Source: an uncultured Collinsella sp. (GTDB taxonomy: Bacteria > Actinomycetota > Coriobacteriia > Coriobacteriales > Coriobacteriaceae). From it: a DNA stretch of 44,656 bases. The position numbers and the translations under genes were made by a program. The stretch spans positions 1 through 44,656 of the forward strand of contig URSO01000010.1 of assembly GCA_900550415.1 (NCBI GenBank). Reading direction: 5' to 3'. Below the pieces are notes generated by a model. The model did not search any database, was not told the origin of the DNA, and worked only from the letters and a program-made list of their open reading frames with translations. Positions 33,578-41,588 of the stretch are shown here, one piece after another (positions within the stretch are counted from its first letter, which is position 1; each line of letters opens with the position of its first letter).

Positions 33578-34597
33578 ATGAGCGTGGAAAAGCAACTCAA
33601 GGCCAAGTCGGGCTACGGCATGCTCGTCGCCGTGGCGGTGGCGCTCATCGTCATCATCGGCCTCTTTATCTGGAGCACCATCGGGCTCGCGAGCACGCCC
33701 GACGGCGTCGACGCGCCCGCAGTCTACGGATGGGGTCTCGGCCTCAGCATCCTCGCGTTTTGCCTGTGGTTCATCCCACTCAACGGATTCTTCTCGCTGC
33801 AGCCCGGCCAGGCGCGCGTGTGCATCCTGTTCGGCAAGTACGTGGGCACCGTCCGCGACGAGGGCTTCTTCTGGGCCAACCCGTTCTTTAGCAAGAGCAT
33901 GGGCGGATCGGCCGGGATCGGCGAGATGATCGAGCTCGAGATGAGCGATTCCAAGGCCGCCAAGGCCGCGGCGCAGAAGGCCGCCAAGGGCAACCCCACC
34001 ACTATCTCCACCCGCGTGCGCACCCTGAATGGCGAGCGCCTGAAGGTCAACGACAAAATGGGCAACCCCATCGAGATCGCAACCGTCGTGGTGTGGCACG
34101 TCGCCGATACCGCCAAGGCGCTCTTCGACGTCGACGACTACCAGAGCTATGTCGCCATGCAGGCCGAGACGGCGCTGCGCCACGTGGCGAGCGTGTACGC
34201 CTACGACCACCTGGAGGACGAGTCCGATGCCGCCGGCGCCATCACGCTGCGCGCCAATGTGGAAGAGGTCTCCGAAGCCCTGCGCCGCGAGCTCGCGATG
34301 CGCCTGGCACCCGCCGGCGTGGAGGTCGACGACGCCCGCCTCACCCATCTTGCCTACTCCCCCGAGATCGCCCAGGCGATGCTGCGCCGCCAGCAGGCGG
34401 AGGCCGTCATCGCCGCACGCAAGAAGATCGTCGAGGGCGCGGTCTCCATGGTCGACATGGCCGTGAAGGAGATGGCTGCCGGCGGCACCATCGAGCTCGA
34501 CGACGAGCGCAAGGCGCAGATGGCCAGCAACCTCATGGTGGTGCTCTGCGGTGAATCCGAGGCGCACCCGGTGCTCAACGCAGGCTCGCTGTACTAA
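33578..34597 (+). CDS. SPFH/Band 7 membrane protein
   Basis: A 339-residue protein of the stomatin/prohibitin/flotillin class. Two hydrophobic helices (about 13-35 and 50-68) are followed by the SPFH domain: NGFFSLQPGQARVCILFGKYVGTVRDEGFFWANPF, then TLNGERLKVNDKMGNPIEIATVVVWHVAD. A helical part follows (AQAMLRRQQAEAVIAARKKIVEGAVSMV), typical of oligomerising SPFH proteins. It would form large rings or membrane microdomains. An Ala/Lys-rich insert lies around residues 125-145. ATG 33578 has GAAAGGAA upstream. It is followed by a small Arc-like DNA-binding protein, a pairing I believe recurs in actinobacteria. Confidence 0.88.
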   Translation: MSVEKQLKAKSGYGMLVAVAVALIVIIGLFIWSTIGLASTPDGVDAPAVYGWGLGLSILAFCLWFIPLNGFFSLQPGQARVCILFGKYVGTVRDEGFFWANPFFSKSMGGSAGIGEMIELEMSDSKAAKAAAQKAAKGNPTTISTRVRTLNGERLKVNDKMGNPIEIATVVVWHVADTAKALFDVDDYQSYVAMQAETALRHVASVYAYDHLEDESDAAGAITLRANVEEVSEALRRELAMRLAPAGVEVDDARLTHLAYSPEIAQAMLRRQQAEAVIAARKKIVEGAVSMVDMAVKEMAAGGTIELDDERKAQMASNLMVVLCGESEAHPVLNAGSLY

Positions 34598-34661
34598 CCC
34601 CAACACCAATGAGTAATTTGGGGACGGGTGCAAAATTGCACATTCGACAAGAAGGCACGTC

Positions 34662-34853
34662 ATGGCACGCAAGCAGTATCCACTCCGTATAGACCCCGCT
34701 ATCTGGGAGGCCGTCCAACGCTGGGCGGACGATGAGATGCGCAGCGCCAACGGTCAGGTGGAATGGATCTTGCGAGACGCCCTCAAACGCGCGGGAAGGC
34801 TGCCAAAGAAAGAGCCCTCGTTCAAGGGCACGCCCAAAGGCGAAGAGGGCTAA
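34662..34853 (+). CDS. Small Arc/ribbon-helix-helix-like protein
   Basis: A 63-residue basic protein. KQYPLRIDPAIWEAVQRWADDEMRSANGQVEWILRDALKRAGR has the pattern of an Arc/MetJ fold: a short beta strand (YPLRID), helix A, a turn with S/N-x-Q, and helix B. The last 15 residues are charged and likely flexible. AGAAGG lies upstream of the ATG. It follows the SPFH gene by 64 bases on the same strand. It could control the SPFH promoter, whose TGTGATATCACA palindrome suits a dimeric DNA binder; this is inference. Confidence 0.78.
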   Translation: MARKQYPLRIDPAIWEAVQRWADDEMRSANGQVEWILRDALKRAGRLPKKEPSFKGTPKGEEG

Positions 34854-34900
34854 GCCGGGAAGACAGGGCTCGGCCGCTGCCGACGTCGGGGCAAAGCCGC

Positions 34901-34968
34901 GCTCTGCCTCGCCAGCGCCGAGGCAGAGCTGAGCCCCGCCGCTCCAAAGTCGAGCCGAGCGGCGGGGC
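34901..34968. repeat. Two tandem GC-rich perfect hairpins
   Basis: GCTCTGCCTCG/CGAGGCAGAGC (11 bp, 34901-34929) is followed after three bases by GCCCCGCCGCTC/GAGCGGCGGGGC (12 bp, 34933-34968). They lie 48 bases after the Arc-like gene. No T-run follows, so they look like protective or processing structures rather than simple terminators. Confidence 0.7.
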
Positions 34969-35012
34969 CAACACCAACCCAAAGCAAGCTCGCCCCCTCT
35001 ATACGCACCAAC

Positions 35013-35051
35013 CGGTCCCCGGAGGCATCCGCCTTTGGGGACCGTTCTTTT
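35013..35051 (+). terminator. Terminator of the SPFH-Arc unit
   Basis: CGGTCCCC and GGGGACCG (35013-35044) enclose a smaller GGAGGC/GCCTTT hairpin and are followed by TTCTTTT. Confidence 0.82.
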
Positions 35052-35068
35052 CCCAGCTAGATGTCGTA

Positions 35069-35128
35069 TATAAAGCCTTTTGACAGCTCGATTTTGCCCC
35101 GTGGGGGTCAAATATAAAGACCTTTGAT
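35069..35128 (+). promoter_or_regulatory. Direct repeats before the XRE gene (candidate operators)
   Basis: TATAAAGCCTTTTGA (35069-35083) and TATAAAGACCTTTGA (35113-35127) differ by one inserted and one deleted base and start 44 bases apart, about four helical turns. They lie 70-130 bases before the XRE start, as expected for an autoregulated XRE protein. Confidence 0.5.
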
Positions 35129-35199
35129 GGTACGATGCTCGCGTCAATGACATGGTGGCTCTCGACAGGGGTCACCCCGACCCTCTAGGGAGCAAACGC

Positions 35200-35820
35200 A
35201 TGGAGCTGGGCTCGCACATCAAGGAGCATCGCACGGAGCTCGGACTGTCCCAAGACGATCTGGCGGAGCGCATCTACGTGTCGCGCCAGACCATCAGCAA
35301 CTGGGAGTGCGGCCGTACGTATCCGGATGTCCAGAGCCTGCTGCTGCTTTCCAACGTGTTCGGGGTGACCGTGGACTCCCTCATCAAAGGAGATGTGGAA
35401 ACCATGGCACAGGTAATGAACGAAGCGGTCAAGAAGTACAACGCCCTCTCCACAATCACGGTCGTGAGCGCGGTCGTGTTTTTGGTGCTGAGCGCGTGGG
35501 CGGCGTTCCAGTTCGAATGGGGCTGGGGCATGCACATCGCGCCCACCGCGGCGTTTGCCGCCGTGGCGCTCGTCGTGATGCTCGTGGCGTTCGTGTATAT
35601 GGAACGCATGAAGAAGCAGCACGACCTCGTCACGTACCGCGAGGTGTTGGCGTTTAGCCGCGGCGAGCAGGTCGATCGCGACACGCTCGAGGGGCGCCGT
35701 GAGCGCGAGATGAACCCTTGGGTCAAGGGCACGCGCAACGCGGTGCAGATCATCATCGGCGCCATCGCCGGCGGACTGGTGGGCGTCGGCATCGGCATGC
35801 TCGCCAAGATGCTGAGTTAA
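35200..35820 (+). CDS. Membrane-anchored XRE-family regulator
   Basis: A 206-residue protein. Residues 1-65 form a Cro/CI-type helix-turn-helix (LGSHIKEHRTELGLSQDDLAERIYVSRQTISNWECGRTYPDVQSLLLLSNVFGVTVDSLIKGD). Then come two hydrophobic helices (about 88-103 and 112-135), a charged part (YMERMKKQHDLVTYREVLAFSRGEQVDRDTLEGRRERE) and a final hydrophobic helix (GAIAGGLVGVGIGMLAKM). This suggests a DNA-binding protein tied to the membrane. The open frame starts at 35152; ATG 35200 (MELGSHIKEH) has AGGGAG in front. A truncated homologue lies at 36421. Confidence 0.85.
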   Translation: MELGSHIKEHRTELGLSQDDLAERIYVSRQTISNWECGRTYPDVQSLLLLSNVFGVTVDSLIKGDVETMAQVMNEAVKKYNALSTITVVSAVVFLVLSAWAAFQFEWGWGMHIAPTAAFAAVALVVMLVAFVYMERMKKQHDLVTYREVLAFSRGEQVDRDTLEGRREREMNPWVKGTRNAVQIIIGAIAGGLVGVGIGMLAKMLS

Positions 35821-35863
35821 AAGCGCGGGTACGCACCCGTTCCCCGAAATGGTATCCCCCTTT

Positions 35864-35898
35864 GCCCCCATTCTGAAGATGTATGCCAGAATGGGGGC
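35864..35898. terminator. Hairpin between the XRE and small membrane genes
   Basis: GCCCCCATTCT and AGAATGGGGGC form a perfect 11-bp stem with a 13-base loop, 44 bases after the XRE stop and 22 bases before the next ATG. No T-run follows, so it may be an attenuator or processing site. Confidence 0.5.
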
Positions 35899-35920
35899 GA
35901 TTCCCGTTAGGAGGTGCCCC

Positions 35921-36274
35921 ATGAACGTCACCGTACGCGCGTCCCTCATCGCATTGATCGCAATCGTTGGCGCCTGCTGGGCAATCCCCGTCCTCCTGGT
36001 GAGCATCGTCCCATCCGATGCCGGCATGATCGCCATGATGACGCTGATCTACCTCGTGCTCCCCGTAACTGCGATCGCCCTCGGCCTGCTCGCCGCGAAC
36101 TCCGCGAGGGCGCTCTTCTGGATACCCGCGGCGCTCGGGATCGGATCCGCGCTCCTGTTTCCCCTCGCGGTCGAGGGCAGCCAGGACCTTGCGTTCCATG
36201 GGGTTGCCTATACCGCAATCGGCTACGCCGCCATGGACCTGTACACTTGGATGACTGCTCGACAACATCGCTAA
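35921..36274 (+). CDS. Small four-helix membrane protein, function unknown
   Basis: A 117-residue hydrophobic protein. Likely transmembrane segments are ASLIALIAIVGACWAIPVLLV, AGMIAMMTLIYLVLPVTAIALGLLAA, ALFWIPAALGIGSALLFPLAV and a weaker one around FHGVAYTAIGYAAMDLYTW. I do not recognise a family. ATG 35921 has a strong site TTAGGAGGT seven bases upstream; the longer open frame would include the hairpin at 35864-35898. It lies between the two XRE genes, so it may be part of the same regulatory unit. Confidence 0.75.
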   Translation: MNVTVRASLIALIAIVGACWAIPVLLVSIVPSDAGMIAMMTLIYLVLPVTAIALGLLAANSARALFWIPAALGIGSALLFPLAVEGSQDLAFHGVAYTAIGYAAMDLYTWMTARQHR

Positions 36275-36420
36275 GCCATCGCAGCAACAATCATGCAGGT
36301 AAACCCCGTGCAAAACAGTTTTTGCAGCGCCCGGCAAGCCTTGCCGCATATGATGTACAACAGATTCGATAGCGCACCCTACGTGTTCGCGGGACGCTCC
36401 TTCACGACCGGGAGGTGACG

Positions 36421-36880
36421 ATGGACATCAGCAACCAGATCAAGACGCGGCGCGAGGCGATGGGCCTCTCGCAAGAGCAACTTGCCGAGAAGCTCTATGT
36501 ATCGCGTCAGACGATCAGCAACTGGGAGCGGGACAAGACGTATCCGGACGTCCAGAGTCTGCTCATGCTGAGCATCCTATTCGACACCTCCATAGACACG
36601 CTCGTGAAGGGAGACGTGACCGTTATGGAAGAGGCAGTCGAAAGAGATCGCAAGCGCATGGGAACGCGGATGCTATGGCTGGCCGTGCTGATGCTCGCGT
36701 TGCTGGCGGTGGCGTTCGCGCTGATACTGTCGCCGGCGTTTAACTGGATGGAGGGCACCTTGGGCGCCGGCGTCGCCGCGGCTGCGACGTTCCTGCCGGC
36801 GATAGCGGCGCTTGTTGTCGCAACCGTCCTCGAGCGCATCAAGCGCGAGAACGACCTGGTGACATACCGCGAGATCCTCG
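36421..36880 (+). pseudogene. XRE-family regulator cut off at the right insertion junction
   Basis: The start (MDISNQIKTRREAMGLSQEQLAEKLYVSRQTISNWERDKTYPDVQSLLMLS) and two hydrophobic helices parallel the XRE gene at 35200. Homology ends at LVTYREIL around 36880, where the full-length sister goes on for about 55 more residues including the last membrane helix. From 36881 the reading frame enters the antisense of the desulfidase gene and only stops at 37485. That tail is not related to the family. GGGAGG lies five bases before ATG 36421. It is a truncated gene; a partly working DNA-binding protein cannot be ruled out. Confidence 0.82.
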
Positions 36881-37185
36881 CTGTCCGCAATGCAGACAGG
36901 TGCTTTACAGCCACAAGCGCGATAGTTTCAACAACAAGATGCAGTGCCCCAGAGCCCCTAGCAGTCGACGATGGTCTTGCCGATCATGATGTTGAGGATC
37001 TCAACGTCGGTATCCTTCATGCCAACGCGGCCCACATAGCCCATGCTGGCGATCGTCTCTTCCACCGTATCCTGAATCAGGCCCTCGCCGGCACGGAAGC
37101 CGCGGCCCTGCATGGCCATATCGTGGCCCAGAATCGCCGCATCAACGGCAGCGGAAATCTTAGCGGCGCAGCTTGCCTTGGCGCC
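36881..37185. repeat. 305-bp direct repeat, right copy
   Basis: This is the partner of 30336-30640. Here the segment is continuous with the complete desulfidase gene on its right, while its left end is cut inside the terminator hairpin (only CTGTC...GACAGGTG remains) and joins the XRE gene fragment. Confidence 0.93.
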
Positions 37186-38280
37186 ATCGCACACGATGCC
37201 GCCCACGTTACCGAGCGTATTGGAGACCGTCGCGCCGATCTGCTCGCGCGTGCCACCGCACAGCCAGGTAATCGCCGCGCCGGCACCGCACGCAGCGCAA
37301 ATAGCACCGCAAAACGCCGAGAGCGCACCAATATAGCTCTTGATATGCACAGCAATAAGATCGGACAGCATCACGGCGCGCACCAGGCGCTCGTGGTCGC
37401 AGCGCAGGTAGTCGGCATATTCCATAACGGGCAACGCACAGGTAATACCCTGGTTGCCCGAGCCGCACACAATGGCGACCGGTAGCGCACAGCCGTTCAT
37501 ACGGGCGTCAGACCCGGCGGCCGCACGCGCACGCGCACGGCAGGCGACGTCGTCGGCGCGAGCGCCCAGCAGCGTACGGCCCACCTCGGCGCCCCAAGCG
37601 TTCGCCAAGCCCTCGGCGCTAATAGCGCCGTTCAGCTCAATCTGACGCTCAACGGCAGCGCGGGCGCCCTCGATGTCGCCGTCCTCGATAAAGTCAATGA
37701 TAGACTCAATCGACATGGGCGTATCGGCGTTATCGGCGGCACGCTCGGCCACGACGCGCTCGGCGCAGGCGGCACACTCCCCCGCCGACTTGCCACACAC
37801 CGGAATGCCATCGAGTGTATGGCACGTAACATTGGTGTGATGGTCGGTGATCTCGACGACCGCAGTATGACCTCCGGCCGTGGCAGTCACCTTAATGTAG
37901 AGGTTGGGCACACCCTCGACAAGCGACACATCGCAGTAGTCGGCATCGGAGAGCAGCTCGGTCACGCGAGCACGGTCTGCATCGCCAACACTCTCGAGCA
38001 CCTCGAGCGCGCTCTTGGCGTCACCGCCCACAGCACCCAGCACGGCCGCGGCCTCAATACCGTGCATACCGCCCGAGTTGGGCACGGTCACGCTCTTTAC
38101 GTTCTTGATGATGTTGCCCGAGCAGGCAACAACCATATGTTCGGGTTCGCAACCGAGCGTCTGGCTCGCCAGCGCCGCCGCATAGGCAACGGCAATGGGC
38201 TCGGTGCAGCCGAGCGCACAGACAAGCTCGCGGTTCAAAACATCACAAAACGCGGTATCACGGATGGAATCGGTAGGCAT
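36958..38280 (-). CDS. L-cysteine desulfidase family protein (UPF0597/YhaM type)
   Basis: A 440-residue iron-sulfur enzyme predicted to break L-cysteine into pyruvate, ammonia and sulfide. It has ELVCALGCTEPIAVAYAAALA and VVACSGNIIKNVKSVTVPNSGGMHGIEAAAVLGAV at the N-terminus and GCALPVAIVCGSGNQGI in the middle, with GGIVCDGAKASCAAKISAAVDAA before the end. The conserved cysteines fit a cluster-binding family. TAGGAGA precedes ATG 38280. The gene is complete, but its natural terminator was broken by the insertion, so its mRNA may run on antisense to the truncated XRE gene. Confidence 0.9.
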   Translation of the reverse strand: MPTDSIRDTAFCDVLNRELVCALGCTEPIAVAYAAALASQTLGCEPEHMVVACSGNIIKNVKSVTVPNSGGMHGIEAAAVLGAVGGDAKSALEVLESVGDADRARVTELLSDADYCDVSLVEGVPNLYIKVTATAGGHTAVVEITDHHTNVTCHTLDGIPVCGKSAGECAACAERVVAERAADNADTPMSIESIIDFIEDGDIEGARAAVERQIELNGAISAEGLANAWGAEVGRTLLGARADDVACRARARAAAGSDARMNGCALPVAIVCGSGNQGITCALPVMEYADYLRCDHERLVRAVMLSDLIAVHIKSYIGALSAFCGAICAACGAGAAITWLCGGTREQIGATVSNTLGNVGGIVCDGAKASCAAKISAAVDAAILGHDMAMQGRGFRAGEGLIQDTVEETIASMGYVGRVGMKDTDVEILNIMIGKTIVDC

Positions 38281-38547
38281 AGGTATCTCCTACATGTATA
38301 ACGGGTTGCTCTCGCAAGTATCAACTTCTCCATTTGATAACAAGGCACCAAAAACCGCAAGTCGAGTTCCGGCAGACGGCCGCCGGAAGCAAATTGGCGG
38401 CATTTTTCGTGATGGGCTGATGTTCGCGTCCGCTAAAGCGTTTGACCAAAAAACGCCCGAGTGTTTAGGCAAAAGACGCGCTATCATGCAGTCGAACGCG
38501 GTAAAACCTTTAGCAATTCCGCCGCACGGACCAGAGAGGAACCACTC

Positions 38548-39015
38548 ATGAAGATCGGTATCGGCAACGACCACGCCGCCGTCGAGCTCAAGAACATCAT
38601 TTCCGAGCACCTGAAGGAGCGCGGCTGCGAGGTCGTGAACTTTGGCACCGACACCTCCGAGAGCTTTGATTACCCCATCGCCGGCTACAAGGTGGGCAAA
38701 GCCGTAGCCAACGGCGACGTCGATCTGGGCATCCTGATCTGCGGCACCGGTGTCGGGATTAGCTTGGCCGCCAACAAGGTCGAGGGCGTTCGTGCCGTCG
38801 TGTGCTCCGAGCCCTTCAGCGCCAAGCTCTCGCGCATGCACAACAACACCAACGTGCTCGCCTTTGGCGCCCGCGTCGTGGGCTCCGAGCTCGCCAAGAT
38901 GATCGTCGACGAGTGGCTCGATGCCGAGTTCGAGGGCGGCCGTCACGAGCGTCGCGTCAATCTCCTCAACGAGATCGACCAGACCCGCGGCCTCAAGGTC
39001 GTCGACGAAGCTTAA
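38548..39015 (+). CDS. rpiB: Ribose-5-phosphate isomerase B
   Basis: A 155-residue RpiB/LacAB-family enzyme that interconverts ribose 5-phosphate and ribulose 5-phosphate. It reads MKIGIGNDHAAVELKN (D8, H9), FGTDTSESFDYP, and ILICGTGVGISLAANKVEGVRA with the catalytic cysteine C65. CSEPFSAKLSRMHNNTNVLAFGARVVG holds the conserved His and Arg. ATG 38548 has GAGAGGA upstream; the longer open frame lacks family match. It is followed by a clear terminator. Confidence 0.94.
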   Translation: MKIGIGNDHAAVELKNIISEHLKERGCEVVNFGTDTSESFDYPIAGYKVGKAVANGDVDLGILICGTGVGISLAANKVEGVRAVVCSEPFSAKLSRMHNNTNVLAFGARVVGSELAKMIVDEWLDAEFEGGRHERRVNLLNEIDQTRGLKVVDEA

Positions 39016-39044
39016 AGACCTGCAACGCCATACGCCAACGAAAA

Positions 39045-39083
39045 CCCCCGTCCGGAACGCAATCCGGGCGGGGGCTCTTTATT
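39045..39083 (+). terminator. Terminator after rpiB
   Basis: CCCCCGTCCGGA and TCCGGGCGGGGG (39045-39074) pair almost fully around ACGCAA and are followed by CTCTTTATT. Confidence 0.9.
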
Positions 39084-39084
39084 A

Positions 39085-39166
39085 GATTTTTGGGGCATGC
39101 CTAGAAATCTACCTTTCGCAGTCCATGTGCGACAAAAGGTAGATTTCTAGCCATGTCCCAAAAATC
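39085..39166. repeat. Long palindrome between rpiB and ndk
   Basis: Arms of about 32 bases (39085-39116 and 39134-39166) pair with two mismatches around a 17-base spacer. They contain CTAGAAATCTACCTTT and TGGG(G/A)CATG. It lies between two proper terminators, so a third termination function is not needed. Confidence 0.75.
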
Positions 39167-39175
39167 TACTGGGAT

Positions 39176-39210
39176 AAAAAGGGCACCGCGGATGGAGTTC
39201 CGCGGCGCCT
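39176..39210 (-). terminator. Terminator after ndk
   Basis: On the minus strand GGCGCCGCGGA and CCGCGGTGCC form a GC-rich stem with an ACTCCAT loop, followed by CTTTTTA, 38 bases after the ndk stop. Confidence 0.9.
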
Positions 39211-39248
39211 AAGCCACACGCTAACAGCTTTAAGGAGTCAAAGCTGGT

Positions 39249-39653
39249 TTAGCCAAAGAAGCGCTTGATCTCGATCTCGGCGTTCTCCAGGCAGTCGGAG
39301 CCGTGAATCACGTTGGCGTTGACATCGACAGCGAAGTCGCCGCGGATGGTGCCGGGGGCAGCATCAAGCGGGTTGGTAGCGCCCATAAGAGTGCGCATCT
39401 TGGAGACAGCAGAAAGACCGGAAACGACCATCTTGACGACCGGACCGCTCGTCATAAAGTCGCAGAGACCGCCAAAGAAAGGCTTGTCGGCCAGATGAGC
39501 GTAGTGCTCCTCGACGGTAGCGCGCTCGAGCGTGGTCATCTCCATGCGCTCGATGACAAGGCCGCTGCGCTCAATGCGAGCAACGATCTCGCCGATCTTG
39601 CGATCGCGCACGGCGTCGGGCTTAATCATGATGAAGGTCTTCTCGATAGCCAT
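39249..39653 (-). CDS. ndk: Nucleoside diphosphate kinase
   Basis: A 134-residue NDK that transfers the gamma phosphate between nucleotides. It reads MAIEKTFIMIKPDAVRDRKIGEI at the start, has FMTSGPVVKMVV and GATNPLDAAPGTIRGDFA, and its active histidine is H117 in NVIHGSD. The open frame begins at 39695; ATG 39653 has AAAGG upstream and matches family starts. Confidence 0.96.
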   Translation of the reverse strand: MAIEKTFIMIKPDAVRDRKIGEIVARIERSGLVIERMEMTTLERATVEEHYAHLADKPFFGGLCDFMTSGPVVKMVVSGLSAVSKMRTLMGATNPLDAAPGTIRGDFAVDVNANVIHGSDCLENAEIEIKRFFG

Positions 39654-40039
39654 AAGGTAGCCTTTCAAGTAGGTTCGCGCGTGCCCAAGTCCCATTCCGG
39701 CACTCGCCTGGACTGCATCGTAACAGAGTTTTAGCTGCAGTTAAACAAAAAGATGTTTATTGAAACGCTGCAATTAATTGAAGCGTTCCATATGTGTCAC
39801 TTCTGTTTCGAAGCCCGACTAGAGTACCATCCGACTGCCCATCAACCGCACCGAACCGAGCGGACGGTCGGTTGTCGCCTGTGAACGTACCCCCCTTCAC
39901 AACCTGCCCAAAGGTCCTACAGAAGTTCTCGACAAGCCCCTCCCCCATTACAACAAAATACAGACGCCCACATCAGCAGACGCCCGTAAGAAGCAAAAAC
40001 GATTTATCAATAAATAGCCAATAAGCCTCAAGCAAACCC
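39654..40039. other. Gene-free region upstream of ndk
   Basis: About 385 bases. The right part carries an AT-rich stretch (39990-40020) and the words CAGACGCCCACATCAGCAGACGCCC (two CAGACGCCC copies 16 bases apart). The ndk promoter must lie near 39700-39780, which is AT-rich. I find no convincing gene; a 63-codon open frame on the minus strand lacks a ribosome site and family features. Confidence 0.45.
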
Positions 40040-41470
40040 TTACTTTGCCCCGTGGCCCATCTCGACGACCTTGGTCAGCGACCCAAACACGCCCTCGTCG
40101 GCCACGAGCTGTACCTCGGCACGCTCCAGCTGGACGGCAACGGCAGCAGGAGCGGTACCGCCCTCGGTCGTGCGCGCGGCAACGATCGACGGGATGTCGA
40201 GCGCCTCGGTAATATCGCGCTCAAAAAGCGGGCTCGCCTCCTGGAACACCTCAAACGGCAGGTCCTCAAGATTGCAGCCGCGCTTCTCGCATATCAGGAC
40301 CAGATGGCCCACCACAGCGTGCGCCTCGCGGAATGGCAAGCCGCGCTTAGCCAGGTAGTCGGCAACGTCGGTGGCAGCAAGGTGCCCCACGCCGCACTCG
40401 CGCGCCATGGCATCCTCGTTGACGGTCCAAGTCGAAATCATGCCGGCCATAACGGACAGGCACTGCATGAGCGTATGGGCAGTATCGAGCGCACCCTCCT
40501 TGTCCTCCTGCAGGTCCTTGTTATAGGCCAACGGCAAGCCCTTCATGGTCACCAGTAGCTGCACCAGGTTGCCGTAGACGCGGCCGCTCTTGCCGCGGAT
40601 CAGCTCGGCAAAGTCGGGATTTTTCTTCTGCGGCATGATGGACGAGCCGGTGGAGTAAGAGTCGGAAAGCGTGATAAAGCCAAATTCGGAGCTCGACCAC
40701 AGCACGATCTCCTCGGAAAGACGCGACAGATGCATGGACATAACGGAGCCAGCGTAATGCAGATCGAGCAGGAAATCGCGATCGGAAACAGCGTCGAGCG
40801 AGTTAGGGATCACACCCGCAAAGCCAAGTTCGGCAGCCGTCATCTGGCGATCGAGCGGATAGCTCGTGCCGGCAAGCGCGGCAGCACCCAGCGGGCAGTT
40901 GTCGGCGGCATCAAAGGCGGCCTTCAGGCGCGTAAAGTCGCGCGCGAACATCCAGGAATACGCCAGCAGATGATGCGACAGCAGCACGGGCTGAGCATGC
41001 TGCATGTGCGTGTAGCCAGGTAGAATCACTTTGTCGTACTTCTTAGCGGCATCCACCAGCACATGGCGAAGCGAAAGATTGGCCTCCATGAGCTCCTTGG
41101 CGAGCGCCTTGACGCCCAGGCGCGTATCGGTCGCAACCTGGTCGTTGCGCGAACGCCCGGTATGCAGGCGCTTACCGGCCTCGCCGATGCGGCGCGTCAG
41201 CTCGCTCTCGATAGACATATGAATGTCCTCGTCGTTGATATCGAAGGTGAAGTTACCGGCATCGATATCCTGCTCAATTCCGATCAGGCCCTCGGAGATC
41301 GCCTGCTCGTCCTCGGCAGTGATGATGCCCTGGGCGGCCAGCATCTTGGCATGTGCCTTAGAGCCGGCGATATCCTGCTTATAAAGATGTTTGTCGACCG
41401 GCAGCGACGCGCCAAACTCCTGCGTGACCTCGGCCACGCCTGCCTCAAAACGACCGCCCCAAAGAGCCAT
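40040..41470 (-). CDS. argH: Argininosuccinate lyase
   Basis: A 476-residue enzyme of the fumarase/aspartase superfamily that splits argininosuccinate into arginine and fumarate. It has MALWGGRFEAGVAEVTQEFGASL, HMSIESELTRRIGEAGKRLHTGRSRNDQVATD, LPGYTHMQHAQPVLLSHH, and the signature loop GSSIMPQKKNPDFAELIRGKSGRV with the catalytic serine. The open frame starts at 41545; ATG 41470 with GGGGAC upstream fits the family. argG lies about 520 bases upstream on the same strand with a small gene in between. Confidence 0.96.
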   Translation of the reverse strand: MALWGGRFEAGVAEVTQEFGASLPVDKHLYKQDIAGSKAHAKMLAAQGIITAEDEQAISEGLIGIEQDIDAGNFTFDINDEDIHMSIESELTRRIGEAGKRLHTGRSRNDQVATDTRLGVKALAKELMEANLSLRHVLVDAAKKYDKVILPGYTHMQHAQPVLLSHHLLAYSWMFARDFTRLKAAFDAADNCPLGAAALAGTSYPLDRQMTAAELGFAGVIPNSLDAVSDRDFLLDLHYAGSVMSMHLSRLSEEIVLWSSSEFGFITLSDSYSTGSSIMPQKKNPDFAELIRGKSGRVYGNLVQLLVTMKGLPLAYNKDLQEDKEGALDTAHTLMQCLSVMAGMISTWTVNEDAMARECGVGHLAATDVADYLAKRGLPFREAHAVVGHLVLICEKRGCNLEDLPFEVFQEASPLFERDITEALDIPSIVAARTTEGGTAPAAVAVQLERAEVQLVADEGVFGSLTKVVEMGHGAK

Positions 41471-41588
41471 GGAACCGTCCCCTTTCTCCAAATACCAAAA
41501 CAAGCGCCCAAAGCAAGGCACCCTGTCGCTAAAGCGATTTTTCAACCGCTAGTTTTACACATTCCCCACCGTGTGCGGAGCCATGTAG

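Noticed and set aside
34901..34968. CRISPR-like repeats in the GC-rich stretch
   Set aside because: These are two different hairpins rather than regularly spaced identical repeats; no array is present in the window.
36881..37485. C-terminal extension of the XRE gene as a real protein fusion
   Set aside because: The extra frame is antisense to the conserved desulfidase gene and has no family resemblance; the sister XRE gene continues differently.
39757..39948. 63-codon minus-strand open frame upstream of ndk
   Set aside because: It has no ribosome site and no recognisable features; it is probably chance.
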